Source: Bradyrhizobium jicamae (GTDB lineage: Bacteria > Pseudomonadota > Alphaproteobacteria > Rhizobiales > Xanthobacteraceae). Taken from it: a stretch of 64,000 bases of DNA. Under the pieces are notes generated by a model. It ran no database searches and was not told where the DNA came from. It was given only the letters and a program-made list of their open reading frames with translations. How positions within the stretch are numbered: position 1 is the stretch's first letter; every line of letters begins with the position of its first letter. Positions 1-7,990 of this stretch are shown one piece after another. The translations under genes and the position numbers were made by a program. The stretch spans positions 62,001 through 126,000 of the forward strand of contig NZ_JAFCKQ010000009.1 of the NCBI RefSeq assembly GCF_018130215.1, in the 5' to 3' direction.

Positions 1-120
1 GAATTCTCGATCGCGGTGAAAAGCGATGCCGATCGCGAGCGGCTGCGCCAGCTCGCCAGGGACATTCAGTCCGAAGGGGACGCGCGCGCCCGGCGTACCA
101 TTCTCGGGGCCGCAGCCTGA
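1..120 (+). CDS. C-terminal end of an unidentified protein (cut by window edge)
   Basis: An open frame runs from base 1 without a start and ends at a TGA at 118-120, giving the last 39 residues of a protein. The tail is charged (RERLRQLARDIQSEGDARAR) and ends in an alanine-rich stretch. I do not recognise the family. It lies 24 bp upstream of an LLM oxidoreductase on the same strand, so it may belong to the same transcript. Confidence 0.5.
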   Translation, partial: EFSIAVKSDADRERLRQLARDIQSEGDARARRTILGAAA

Positions 121-144
121 TCGCGGCCCGTTCAACCGGAGACC

Positions 145-1011
145 ATGGACATGAAACTCGGACGCCTCGGCGTGTGGTACAGCACCGACAAGCTCGACGG
201 ATCGCAGCTGCGCGATTTCGTCCGTACGGTCGAGAACAATGGCTACGCAGCCCTCTGGTACCCGGAATCGCGAGGCTACGAGTCGATGTCGCTGGCAACC
301 TATCTGCTGTCGTGCAGCGAGAAACTGATAATCGGCAGCTCGATCGCCAACATCTATGCCCGTGATTCCTACACAGCGCTGCGCGCCGTGATCTCGCTGA
401 ATGCGCTCTATGGCGGCCGCTTCATTCTCGGTCTCGGCGTCAGTCACATTCCGATGGTCGAAGGCCTGCGCGGCCATCGCTATGACAAACCGTTGGCGGC
501 GATGGGGGCCTATCTCGACGGCATCAATAAATCAGCGCCATCTGGTGAACCGCTGCCGGTCATGGTCGCAGCACTCGGACCGAAGATGCTGGCGCTGAGC
601 GCTGCCAAGTCGCGCGGCGCCGTCCCCTATAACGTGACGCCGCAGCATACGCGAGAGGCCGCCGCGGTTCTCGGGCCGTCGAAGTGGCTCGCGGTCGAGC
701 AGAAAGTCACAATCGAGACCGATCCGGCCAAGGCGCGCGCGCTCGGGCGCAAGGAGCTGTCACGATACATGGTCCTGCCGAACTACCGCAACAACTGGCT
801 GCGCCTTGGCTTCACCGAGGCCGAGCTCGCCGACGGCGGCAGCGACCGGTTCATCGATGCGATGGTGCTGTGGGGCGACGCCGACACCATCAAGCGCGGC
901 CTGCACGCCCACTTTGAGGCCGGCGCAACGCATGTCTGTCTGCAGCCGGTTCACGCGGATGGCGATTTCGCCGCCCGCGACCGCATGCTGGCCGCGCTAG
1001 CCGATACCTGA
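145..1011 (+). CDS. LLM-class F420-dependent oxidoreductase (MSMEG_4141-like family)
   Basis: This 288-aa protein has the features of the luciferase-like monooxygenase fold used by F420-dependent enzymes. The opening LGRLGVWYSTDKLD, the segment ALWYPESRGYESMSLATYLL, and GSSIANIYARDSYTALRA followed by GGRFILGLGVSH resemble the actinobacterial family typified by MSMEG_4141. The fold is a TIM barrel that binds F420 or FMN and moves hydride to an unknown substrate. A purine-rich CGGAGA lies just upstream of the ATG at 145; an in-frame ATG at 151 is also possible. It sits a few genes from F420 biosynthesis genes and an FGD, which favours F420 over FMN. The physiological substrate cannot be read from sequence. 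Confidence 0.88.
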   Translation: MDMKLGRLGVWYSTDKLDGSQLRDFVRTVENNGYAALWYPESRGYESMSLATYLLSCSEKLIIGSSIANIYARDSYTALRAVISLNALYGGRFILGLGVSHIPMVEGLRGHRYDKPLAAMGAYLDGINKSAPSGEPLPVMVAALGPKMLALSAAKSRGAVPYNVTPQHTREAAAVLGPSKWLAVEQKVTIETDPAKARALGRKELSRYMVLPNYRNNWLRLGFTEAELADGGSDRFIDAMVLWGDADTIKRGLHAHFEAGATHVCLQPVHADGDFAARDRMLAALADT

Positions 1012-1037
1012 GGCGCGCGTGGGGCTGCCCGCCGGCC

Positions 1038-1928
1038 TCAGAGCAGGTCGGCGACGGCGTTGCGATAGCGGCGCATCGCGTCGACATGGTCGGTCATGCT
1101 CCGGCCTGCCATGCGTTTGTGGTGGTATCCGCCAAAGGTATTATGCAGCGTGACATGCGTGACGCCCGCCTTCTTCCAGAAGATGAGTTCCTCGCGCCAG
1201 TCCTTTTCTGTGCCTGTGCCGGTCGAGGTCCAGACTTCGAGGCCAACCGAGGCAGGATCGCGTCCCTCGGCTTCCACCAGGCGGCGGAGCTTGTCGAATT
1301 CCGCGACGGCCTTGGGGCCCGGTGGCTCCGACAGCATCATCCAGCCGTCGCCCCATTTTGCGATCCGCTGCAGCGTCACGTCCATATGGCCGCCAAACCA
1401 CAGTGGAATCTTGCGGCTGGGCGGCCGGGGATTGATGCCGGCGTCGGGGAGGTGGTGCCACTTGCCGTCGAACGTCACGTAGGGATCGGCCCAGAGCGCC
1501 TTCATCACCTGGACCTGTTCCTCGGACCGCTTGCCCCGGTTGTGGAAATTTTCGTTGAGGCCGACGAACTCCAGCTCATTCCAGCCCACGCCGACGCCAA
1601 ACCGGAAGCGGCCGCCGCTGAGCACATCAAGACTGGCGGCCTGCTTGGCAACCAGCACCGTCTGACGCTGGGCGAGGATCAGCACCTGGGTGGAAAGTTC
1701 GACCTTTTTCGTGCAGGCCGCGATGAAGCCGAATGCCACGAAAGGGTCGTGGAACAGGCCGAGCCCGCCCGCCCGGCCGCTGGCGGGGTTTTTCGGGTTG
1801 CCCCCCAGCACATGGTCTGCCAGCGTCAGACCGTCATAACCTTCGGCCTCGGCGAGCTCGGCGAATTCACGCACGATTTTGCCATCGCCACCGATGTCGC
1901 CGAAGGGCAGGGCAAGTCCGAGATGCAT
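1038..1928 (-). CDS. LLM-class F420-dependent oxidoreductase (Rv2161c-like family)
   Basis: A 296-aa LLM protein on the minus strand. It begins MHLGLALPFGDIGG and carries YDGLTLADHVLGG, then SGGRFRFGVGVGWNELEF, the usual glycine-rich signature of the Rv2161c-type F420 oxidoreductases. The C-terminal half has KWGDGWMMLSEPPGP and GVTHVTLHNTFGGYHHKRMAG. The start has GAGGAAG about six bases upstream on the minus strand. It is divergent from fgd, and the shared 158-bp upstream region holds a perfect palindrome. It is convergent with the preceding LLM gene, 26 bp apart. Substrate unknown; F420 use is inferred from family and context. Confidence 0.88.
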   Translation of the reverse strand: MHLGLALPFGDIGGDGKIVREFAELAEAEGYDGLTLADHVLGGNPKNPASGRAGGLGLFHDPFVAFGFIAACTKKVELSTQVLILAQRQTVLVAKQAASLDVLSGGRFRFGVGVGWNELEFVGLNENFHNRGKRSEEQVQVMKALWADPYVTFDGKWHHLPDAGINPRPPSRKIPLWFGGHMDVTLQRIAKWGDGWMMLSEPPGPKAVAEFDKLRRLVEAEGRDPASVGLEVWTSTGTGTEKDWREELIFWKKAGVTHVTLHNTFGGYHHKRMAGRSMTDHVDAMRRYRNAVADLL

Positions 1929-2001
1929 GGTCGCTTCCTCGCTTTGGCTGGTTGCCGGCTTCCCGGTAGTCTATAGATTTCCGCGATCAGTACCACGGCA
2001 T

Positions 2002-2027
2002 CCGAACTCGGGTTTACCCGAGTTCGG
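2002..2027. promoter_or_regulatory. Perfect 12-bp-arm palindrome between divergent LLM gene and fgd
   Basis: The arm CCGAACTCGGGT at 2002-2013 is followed by TT and then its exact reverse complement at 2016-2027. It lies in the 158-bp region between the divergent starts at 1928 and 2087. No T-run follows it and no gene ends towards it, so an operator for a dimeric regulator is more likely than a terminator. No regulator gene is present in the F420 island itself. Confidence 0.6.
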
Positions 2028-2086
2028 CAAATATCGATGGCCAAGGCGGCAACAGCGGACTTGGACCGGCAGTCAGGAGACATGAA

Positions 2087-3091
2087 GTGATCAAGCTCGG
2101 ATACAAGGCATCGGCCGAGCAGTTCGCACCTGGCGAATTGCTGGGCTTCTCGTGCCTCGCCGAGGAAGTCGGCTTCGATTCGGTCTATATCAGCGACCAC
2201 TTTCAACCATGGAAGCACATTGACGGCCATGCCCCCTTCTCGCTGACCTGGCTAGGCGCACTCGGTGCCAAGACCTCGCGCGTCGTGATGGGCACCAGCG
2301 TGTTGACGCCGACCTTCCGCTACCATCCCTCTATCGTCGCCCAGGCGTTCGGGACGATGGGCGCGATGTTTCCGGGACGCGTCGTGCTCGGCATCGGCAC
2401 CGGCGAAGGACTGAACGAAGTGCCTTCGACCGGCCAGCCCTGGCCGGAATTCAAGGAGCGCTTCGCGCGCCTGCGTGAAGCCGTCACGCTGATCCGGACA
2501 CTGTGGACGCAGGAGCGGGTCAGCTTCGACGGCCAGTACTACAAGACCGAGAAGGCGACGATCTACGACCGTCCCGAGACGCCGGTGCCGATCTATGTCG
2601 CAGCCGCAGGCGCCCTCGTGGCGCGTTACGCCGGTCGCTCAGGCGATGGCTTCATCTGCACCAGCGGCAAGAGCAAGGAACTCTACACGGAGACGCTGTT
2701 GCCGAAGGTCGCCGAGGGACTTGCGGCGTCGGAGAATCCGTCGCGGCCCTACGATCGCATGATCGAGGTCAAGGTGTCCTTCGACACCGACAAGGCGCGT
2801 GCACTCGAGGACACGCGCCACTGGGCGGCGCTGGCGCTGACGCCTGAGGAAAAGATGAAGGTTGAGGATCCCGTCGAGATGCAGCGCCTCTCCGAAGCGC
2901 TGCCGGTCGAGCGCGCCGCCAGTCGATGGATCGTGTCCACCGACGCCGACGAGCAGGTCGAGCGGATCGGTTATTATGTCGGTCTCGGTTTCCGCAATCT
3001 GGTGTTCCACGCGCCAGGACCGGACCAGGCGCGCTTTCTGAGACTCTATGGCGAGCACGTCCTGCCGCGGCTGCGCAAGCGCTTCGGCTGA
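2087..3091 (+). CDS. fgd: F420-dependent glucose-6-phosphate dehydrogenase (FGD)
   Basis: This 334-aa protein closely follows mycobacterial FGD1 (about 336 aa). Shared stretches include [64 protein letters not shown] and LVFHAPG. By alignment with the known FGD1 active site, His38, Trp42 and Glu107 match FGD1 His40, Trp44 and Glu109. The Lys of TSGK, a Lys in EEKMKVEDP and the Arg of RWIV match its phosphate-binding residues. The expected reaction is glucose 6-phosphate + F420 -> 6-phosphogluconolactone + F420H2. The start is a GTG with CAGGAGA 6 bp upstream. It is the first gene of an apparent fgd-cofE-cofD-cofC operon. Related F420-dependent sugar-phosphate enzymes exist, so exact sugar specificity is inferred. 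Confidence 0.92.
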   Translation: MIKLGYKASAEQFAPGELLGFSCLAEEVGFDSVYISDHFQPWKHIDGHAPFSLTWLGALGAKTSRVVMGTSVLTPTFRYHPSIVAQAFGTMGAMFPGRVVLGIGTGEGLNEVPSTGQPWPEFKERFARLREAVTLIRTLWTQERVSFDGQYYKTEKATIYDRPETPVPIYVAAAGALVARYAGRSGDGFICTSGKSKELYTETLLPKVAEGLAASENPSRPYDRMIEVKVSFDTDKARALEDTRHWAALALTPEEKMKVEDPVEMQRLSEALPVERAASRWIVSTDADEQVERIGYYVGLGFRNLVFHAPGPDQARFLRLYGEHVLPRLRKRFG

Positions 3092-3109
3092 GTGCGGCGA
3101 GATTGTTCG

Positions 3110-3883
3110 ATGAAGCCTGTCAAGTCCGTCGAGATCCTTGCCGTCCCCGGCATTCCGCTGGTGCGCAAGGACGATGATCTTGCTCGCCTGATTGGCGAGG
3201 GAGTGGAGCACAGCGGCATCGTGCCCCGTGGCGACGACGTCTTCGTCCTGGCGCAGAAGATCGTATCCAAGGCCGAAGGGCGCATGGTCGATCTCGCGAC
3301 CGTCGAACCCTCGGCGGAAGCGATCGAACTCGCCGGCAAGATCCAGAAGGATCCGCGCCTTGTCCAGCTGATCCTGTCGGAATCGGTGCGCGTCGTGCGG
3401 TCAAGGCCGGGCGTCCTGATCGTCGAGCATCGGCTGGGCTTCGTGATGGCCAACGCAGGCGTCGACCAATCCAACGTCGCCTCGCCCGATGAGCCGCAGC
3501 GAGCGCTGTTGCTGCCGATCGATCCCGACGGCAGCGCGGCGAGATTGAGGGAGCGCCTGTCGTCAAGGTTTGGCGTGCCGGTGGCTGTCATCATCAACGA
3601 CAGTTTTGGCCGTGCCTGGCGACGCGGCACCTGCAGCGTCGCGATCGGGGCCGCTGGTCTCCCGTCACTGATGGATCTGCGCGGCATGCCCGATTTGTTC
3701 GGGCGTGAACTTCAGGTCAGCATCACCGGTCATGCCGACGAGATCGCCGCAGCCGCGTCGCTTGTGATGGGGCAGGGGGCCGAAGGCCTGCCTGTCGTAA
3801 TCGTGCGCGGTCTGACCTGGCGCGGTCCCGACAATACTGCGTCCGAACTGGTGCGCCCGGCCGCGGAGGACATGTTCCGATGA
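3110..3883 (+). CDS. cofE: Coenzyme F420-0:L-glutamate ligase, CofE domain only
   Basis: CofE adds the L-glutamate tail to F420-0 using GTP. The 257-aa product opens SVEILAVPGIPLVRKDDDLA and contains FVLAQKIVSKAEGR, a form of the conserved CofE lysine region, then FGRAWRRGTCSVAIG. I chose the ATG at 3110 over the GTG at 3092 because a CofE-like sequence begins there and a purine-rich CGGCGAGA precedes it. The gene starts 18 bp after fgd stops and overlaps cofD by ATGA. Mycobacterial FbiB is a fusion of CofE with a C-terminal FMN-binding nitroreductase domain; that domain is absent, because the protein ends soon after GLTWRGPDNTASE. Confidence 0.93.
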   Translation: MKPVKSVEILAVPGIPLVRKDDDLARLIGEGVEHSGIVPRGDDVFVLAQKIVSKAEGRMVDLATVEPSAEAIELAGKIQKDPRLVQLILSESVRVVRSRPGVLIVEHRLGFVMANAGVDQSNVASPDEPQRALLLPIDPDGSAARLRERLSSRFGVPVAVIINDSFGRAWRRGTCSVAIGAAGLPSLMDLRGMPDLFGRELQVSITGHADEIAAAASLVMGQGAEGLPVVIVRGLTWRGPDNTASELVRPAAEDMFR

Positions 3884-4830
3884 GCAAACGGCTTGTCGTG
3901 GCGCTATCCGGCGGGATCGGCGGTGCCAAACTGGCACTCGGCCTGAGCCGCATCTTGCCATCAGACGAACTTCTCGTGATCGCGAACACCGGCGACGATT
4001 TCGAGCATCTTGGCCTCTGCATCTCGCCCGATATCGACACGCTGATCTACACGCTGGCCGGCATCAACAATCCCGTCACCGGCTGGGGTCGTCGTGACGA
4101 GACGTGGTCGTTTATGGAGAGCATCGGCGCACTCGGCGGCGAGGACTGGTTCAAGCTCGGCGATCGCGACCTCGCGCTGCATGTCGAGCGCACCCGTCGG
4201 CTGCGCATGGGACAGCCACTGTCCGAGGTGACATCAGACATTTGCCGCCGCCTCGGCATCGGTGCCCGCATCGTGCCGATGAGCGAAGACCGCGTGCGAA
4301 CCCGCGTGCGCAGCGACGAAGGCTGGATCGACTTTCAGGACTACTTTGTGCGCCAGCAATGCCGGCCGGTTGTCCATGAGCTGGTCTTCGACGGCGCGCC
4401 GCTCGCCCGGCCGCAGGCCGACATCGTGGCGGCGCTGCGCTCGGGTGACGTGCGGGCCGTGATCATCTGTCCGTCCAATCCCTTCATCAGCATCGAACCG
4501 ATCCTGGCGATCCCGGGCATGCGCGATGCTATCAAGGCGAGCGGCGCGCCTGTTGTCGCGGTCTCGCCCATCATCGGCGGGAAGGCGGTCAAGGGCCCGA
4601 CCGCGAAAATGATGCGCGAGCTCGGACTAGAGGTCAGCGCTGCCGGCGTTGCCGCACGCTATGGCGACCTGCTCGATGGCTATGTCGTCGATTACGCCGA
4701 CGCCGATGGGGTCGGCAAGATCGGCGCTCAGGTCACGCTTGCGAGCACCCTGATGACGACCCTGCATGACCGGGAGACGCTGGCACGCGCGACGCTCGAG
4801 GCGGCGGACGCGCTGGTCTCGCTGCGATGA
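3880..4830 (+). CDS. cofD: Phosphoenolpyruvyl / 2-phospho-L-lactate transferase CofD (FbiA-type)
   Basis: CofD joins the activated three-carbon phosphoacid to the deazaflavin Fo, giving F420-0 or its dehydro form. The 316-aa product has the family motifs LSGGIGGAKLALGLSRIL near the N-terminus, VIANTGDDFEHLGLCISPD, GWGRRDETW and GDRDLALHVER. Later VIICPSNPFISIEPIL and AVSPIIGGKAVKGPTA complete the pattern. It overlaps cofE and cofC by ATGA at each end, which implies translational coupling. Whether it uses the PEP, 2-phospholactate or 3-phosphoglycerate derivative cannot be decided by reading. Confidence 0.95.
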   Translation: MSKRLVVALSGGIGGAKLALGLSRILPSDELLVIANTGDDFEHLGLCISPDIDTLIYTLAGINNPVTGWGRRDETWSFMESIGALGGEDWFKLGDRDLALHVERTRRLRMGQPLSEVTSDICRRLGIGARIVPMSEDRVRTRVRSDEGWIDFQDYFVRQQCRPVVHELVFDGAPLARPQADIVAALRSGDVRAVIICPSNPFISIEPILAIPGMRDAIKASGAPVVAVSPIIGGKAVKGPTAKMMRELGLEVSAAGVAARYGDLLDGYVVDYADADGVGKIGAQVTLASTLMTTLHDRETLARATLEAADALVSLR

Positions 4831-5504
4831 GTGACATCTGGGCGGTCATTCCGGTCAAGGAGTTCGATGGCGCCAAGCATCGGCTGTCGAGCCTGCTGTC
4901 GCCGCCGGAACGCCGTCTTCTCGCCGAGACCATGTTGGCGGATATGCTCGATGCCGTTGCCGGCTGCCGGCTTCTCGCCGGCGTGATGATCGTGACGCTC
5001 GATCCGTACGCGACGGCTCTTGGCGAAAAGTTCGGTGCGCGGATCGTGACCGAAGGCGCGCGGGACGGACATACCGGCAGCGTCAACGTCGGCCGCCGGA
5101 TTCTCGCGCGCGATGGGCGTGGCGGCATGATCACGATGCCCGGCGACATTCCAGCCACCCGCGCGGGCGAGATCGACGCGGTGCTATCGGCGCATCTCGC
5201 ATCGCCCTCGTTCACGATCTCGCCGGCGCATGACGATCTCGGATCCAATGCCGTGGTCTGCTCGCCGCCGGAATCGGTGCCGCTTCGCTTCGGCGACAAC
5301 AGCTACTTCCCGCACCTTGACGCCGCCCGCCGTCAGGGCATCGAGCCGACGGTGATCCGTCAGCCCGGCATCGCAATGGATATCGATCATCCCATCGATC
5401 TGGCGCTGTTCCTGCGCCTGCCGCAATCAATCGGCACGCGCACTCGCGCGCTGCTCGACGAACTCAACGTGCCCGTGCGATTGTCGGAACAACGTATCGG
5501 TTAG
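4827..5504 (+). CDS. cofC: Phospho-acid guanylyltransferase CofC (FbiD-type)
   Basis: CofC/FbiD activates the three-carbon phosphoacid with GTP for CofD. The 225-aa protein begins with the nucleotidyltransferase strand WAVIPVKEFDGAKHRLSSLL and has ERRLLAETMLADMLDAV, GGMITMPGDIPATRAGEID and DLGSNAVVCSPPE, typical of the family. It overlaps cofD by ATGA. Its stop codon overlaps the stop of the convergent fbiC (shared TTAG at 5501-5504). Known homologues differ in substrate: PEP in mycobacteria, 2-phospholactate in archaea and 3-phosphoglycerate in Mycetohabitans. Confidence 0.92.
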   Translation: MSDIWAVIPVKEFDGAKHRLSSLLSPPERRLLAETMLADMLDAVAGCRLLAGVMIVTLDPYATALGEKFGARIVTEGARDGHTGSVNVGRRILARDGRGGMITMPGDIPATRAGEIDAVLSAHLASPSFTISPAHDDLGSNAVVCSPPESVPLRFGDNSYFPHLDAARRQGIEPTVIRQPGIAMDIDHPIDLALFLRLPQSIGTRTRALLDELNVPVRLSEQRIG

Positions 5505-7870
5505 CCGACCGCCGCCTTCTTGCGCGGCGGCGTGAGCACGATCGGTTCCAGTTCGGCCGCGATCATGGAGGCCGTGCGACGGTCTTCCGGCACGGGCCGA
5601 TAGAGCGTGTCGCGTTGCATGGGCTCGCGGCCAATTGAGCGGATCAGCGCTTCCATGTCGCGAGGCGGAAACTCCTGGCCGTGCTGCGTGCCGGCGGCGC
5701 GCGAGATGCTCTCGTTCATCAGCGTGCCGCCGAGATCGTTGGCGCCGGACTTCAGGCAGATGGCGGCGCCTGCCGGCCCCATCTTCACCCACGACGTCTG
5801 GATGTTCGGGATCAGCGGGTGCAGGGCTAGCCGCGCAACTGAATGCATGAGCACGGCTTCGCGGAAAGTCGGGCCCGGGCGCGCTGTGCCGAGGCGGTAC
5901 ATCGGCGCTTCCATATGGACGAAGGGAAGCGGCACGAACTCGGTGAAGCCGCCGGTCTCAGTCTGCAGGTCGCGCAGCGCAAGCAGATGCTTCGCCCACG
6001 AGCTCGGGGTCTCGACGTGGCCATACATAATGGTCGAGGTGGTGCGCAGTCCCGCCTGGTGGGCGGCGCGCTGCACATCGAGCCATTGGGCGGTGTTGAT
6101 CTTGTCGGGGCAGATAAGGGCACGCACCTCGTCGTCGAGGATTTCGGCCGCCGTTCCGGGCAGGGTGGCGAGACCGGCCGCCTTCAGTTTCGCAAGGAAC
6201 TTGGGGATCGGAAGCCCGAGCGTCGCGGCGCCTTGCGTCACTTCCAGGGCCGAGAAGGCGTGGATGTGCATCTTGGGGACGACCGCCTTGATCGCCTGGC
6301 AGATCGCTTCGTAGGTGGCGCCGGTGTAGTCGGGATGAATGCCGCCTTGCAGGCACACTTCCGTCGCCCCGCGATCCCAGGCCTCGATCGCGCGACGCGT
6401 GATTTCCTCGATGGCGAGATCGTAAGGCGAACCGCGCAGATCCTCGTGGGTACGGCCCTTCGAGAAGGCGCAGAACTTGCACCGGAAGTAGCAGATGTTG
6501 GTATAATTGATGTTTCGGTTCACGACGTAACGCACGACGTCGCCACTGACCGCGCGTCGCAGCGCGTCGGCGGCCTGCGTGACGTGGCGGTAGTCGGCAT
6601 CGCGTGCCGCGAACAGGCGCACAATGTCATCAGCGGCGAGCCGTTGGCCCGAAGTCGCGCGCTCGACAATCCCTGCAAGGCCAGCGTCGACGCCGCGCGC
6701 GAGCACCAGTGGTACCGCCGGCGGCTTGGTGTTGCCCGGCGCCCAATCGTCGTCGCGCCCAAAACCTTCGGCGTCGCTCATGCGTCGCACGCGGGAGGCG
6801 ATATCAGGGGCCAGCCACGTCTCGGCGGCGCGCACATAGGCGGGGTAGACCGGCAGGCGGTTCACCAAGAGCTTGCCGGCGCCCACGCTCTTGCGCGCGA
6901 GCTCGGCAATGGCAGGCCACGGTGCCTCGGGATTGACGTGATCGGGCGTCACCGGCGAGACGCCGCCCCAGTCGTTGAGCCCCGCGTCAACAAGCTTTTG
7001 ATAAACTCCGGGCGACAGATTTGGCGGCGCCTGAATATTCATGCCCGGCCCGAGGATGAGACGCGCCACAGCGATGGTCCACAAGAGGTCGTCGAGATCG
7101 GGCTCCTCGGAATTGGCGAGCTTGGTGTCGGGCTTGGCCCGAAAGTTCTGAACGATGACTTCCTGGATATGACCGTGGACGGCGTGCAGATCGCGGATCG
7201 CTTCCAGCGCGTCGATCCGCTCGTCGCGCGTCTCGCCGATGCCGATCAGGATGCCGGTCGTGAACGGAACCTTCAGCTCGCCGGCCAGGCGCAGGGTCTC
7301 CAGCCTGACGGCGGGATTCTTGTCAGGAGAACCGTAGTGAACGCCGCCCTGCCGGCAGAGCCGCTCGCTGGTTGACTCCAGCATGAGGCCTTGGCTGGCC
7401 GTCACTTCGCGCAGGGCTGCGATCTCTTCGCGGGTCATCACGCCGGGATTGGCATGCGGCAGCAATCCGGTCTCGCGCAGCACGAGCGCGCACATCGCGG
7501 TCAGATAGGAGATCGTCGTCTCGTGGCCGAGCGCCTTCAAGGCGTCGCGCGCGGCCTGGTAGCGTAGCTCCGGCTTGTCGCCCAGCGTGAACAGCGCTTC
7601 TGTGCAACCGGCAGCCGCGCCGGCGCGCGCGATCGCGAGCACCTCTTCGGGCGAGAGGAAGAGCGGCTTGCCCGCGCGCGGCACTTCCGCGAACGTGCAG
7701 TAGTGACAAACGTCGCGGCAGAGCTTGGTCAGGGGAATGAAGACCTTGCGCGAATAGGAGATCAGCCGGCCGTGCGCGGAATCGCGCAAAGCGCCAGCTT
7801 CTGCTATGAGTTCTGCCAGCGGTGCCTCGAACCGTTGCCGCTTCGTCTGTCTATCGATCGTCGTCGTCAT
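5501..7870 (-). CDS. fbiC: FO synthase FbiC (CofG-CofH fusion, two radical SAM domains)
   Basis: FbiC makes the deazaflavin Fo from tyrosine and 5-amino-6-ribitylaminouracil. The 789-aa reading has two radical SAM clusters: Cys51, Cys55 and Cys58 in KLCRDVCHYC (CofG half), and Cys460, Cys464 and Cys467 in NICYFRCKFC (CofH half). The second is followed by AFSKGRTHEDLRGSPYDL. An open frame extends upstream to 8191, but the ATG at 7870 has GGAGA just before it and begins a sensible sequence, while the extension overlaps the divergent LLM gene. The mycobacterial enzyme is about 856 aa, so this is near full length. It is convergent with cofC and divergent from the LLM gene at 7991. Confidence 0.95.
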   Translation of the reverse strand: MTTTIDRQTKRQRFEAPLAELIAEAGALRDSAHGRLISYSRKVFIPLTKLCRDVCHYCTFAEVPRAGKPLFLSPEEVLAIARAGAAAGCTEALFTLGDKPELRYQAARDALKALGHETTISYLTAMCALVLRETGLLPHANPGVMTREEIAALREVTASQGLMLESTSERLCRQGGVHYGSPDKNPAVRLETLRLAGELKVPFTTGILIGIGETRDERIDALEAIRDLHAVHGHIQEVIVQNFRAKPDTKLANSEEPDLDDLLWTIAVARLILGPGMNIQAPPNLSPGVYQKLVDAGLNDWGGVSPVTPDHVNPEAPWPAIAELARKSVGAGKLLVNRLPVYPAYVRAAETWLAPDIASRVRRMSDAEGFGRDDDWAPGNTKPPAVPLVLARGVDAGLAGIVERATSGQRLAADDIVRLFAARDADYRHVTQAADALRRAVSGDVVRYVVNRNINYTNICYFRCKFCAFSKGRTHEDLRGSPYDLAIEEITRRAIEAWDRGATEVCLQGGIHPDYTGATYEAICQAIKAVVPKMHIHAFSALEVTQGAATLGLPIPKFLAKLKAAGLATLPGTAAEILDDEVRALICPDKINTAQWLDVQRAAHQAGLRTTSTIMYGHVETPSSWAKHLLALRDLQTETGGFTEFVPLPFVHMEAPMYRLGTARPGPTFREAVLMHSVARLALHPLIPNIQTSWVKMGPAGAAICLKSGANDLGGTLMNESISRAAGTQHGQEFPPRDMEALIRSIGREPMQRDTLYRPVPEDRRTASMIAAELEPIVLTPPRKKAAVG

Positions 7871-7990
7871 CCATCGTCTCCGCCCGCGGCGGGGCGCCTG
7901 CCGCCACGGGGATGCGCTTGCTGTCATCCCCGTGCTGCCGCATGGTGTCGCATCGAGGCATGCGATGCAATACAAGGGAGGACGCAACAA

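Noticed and set aside
5843..7375. 510-codon plus-strand frame opposite fbiC
   Set aside because: fbiC on the minus strand has both radical SAM clusters; the opposite frame has none.
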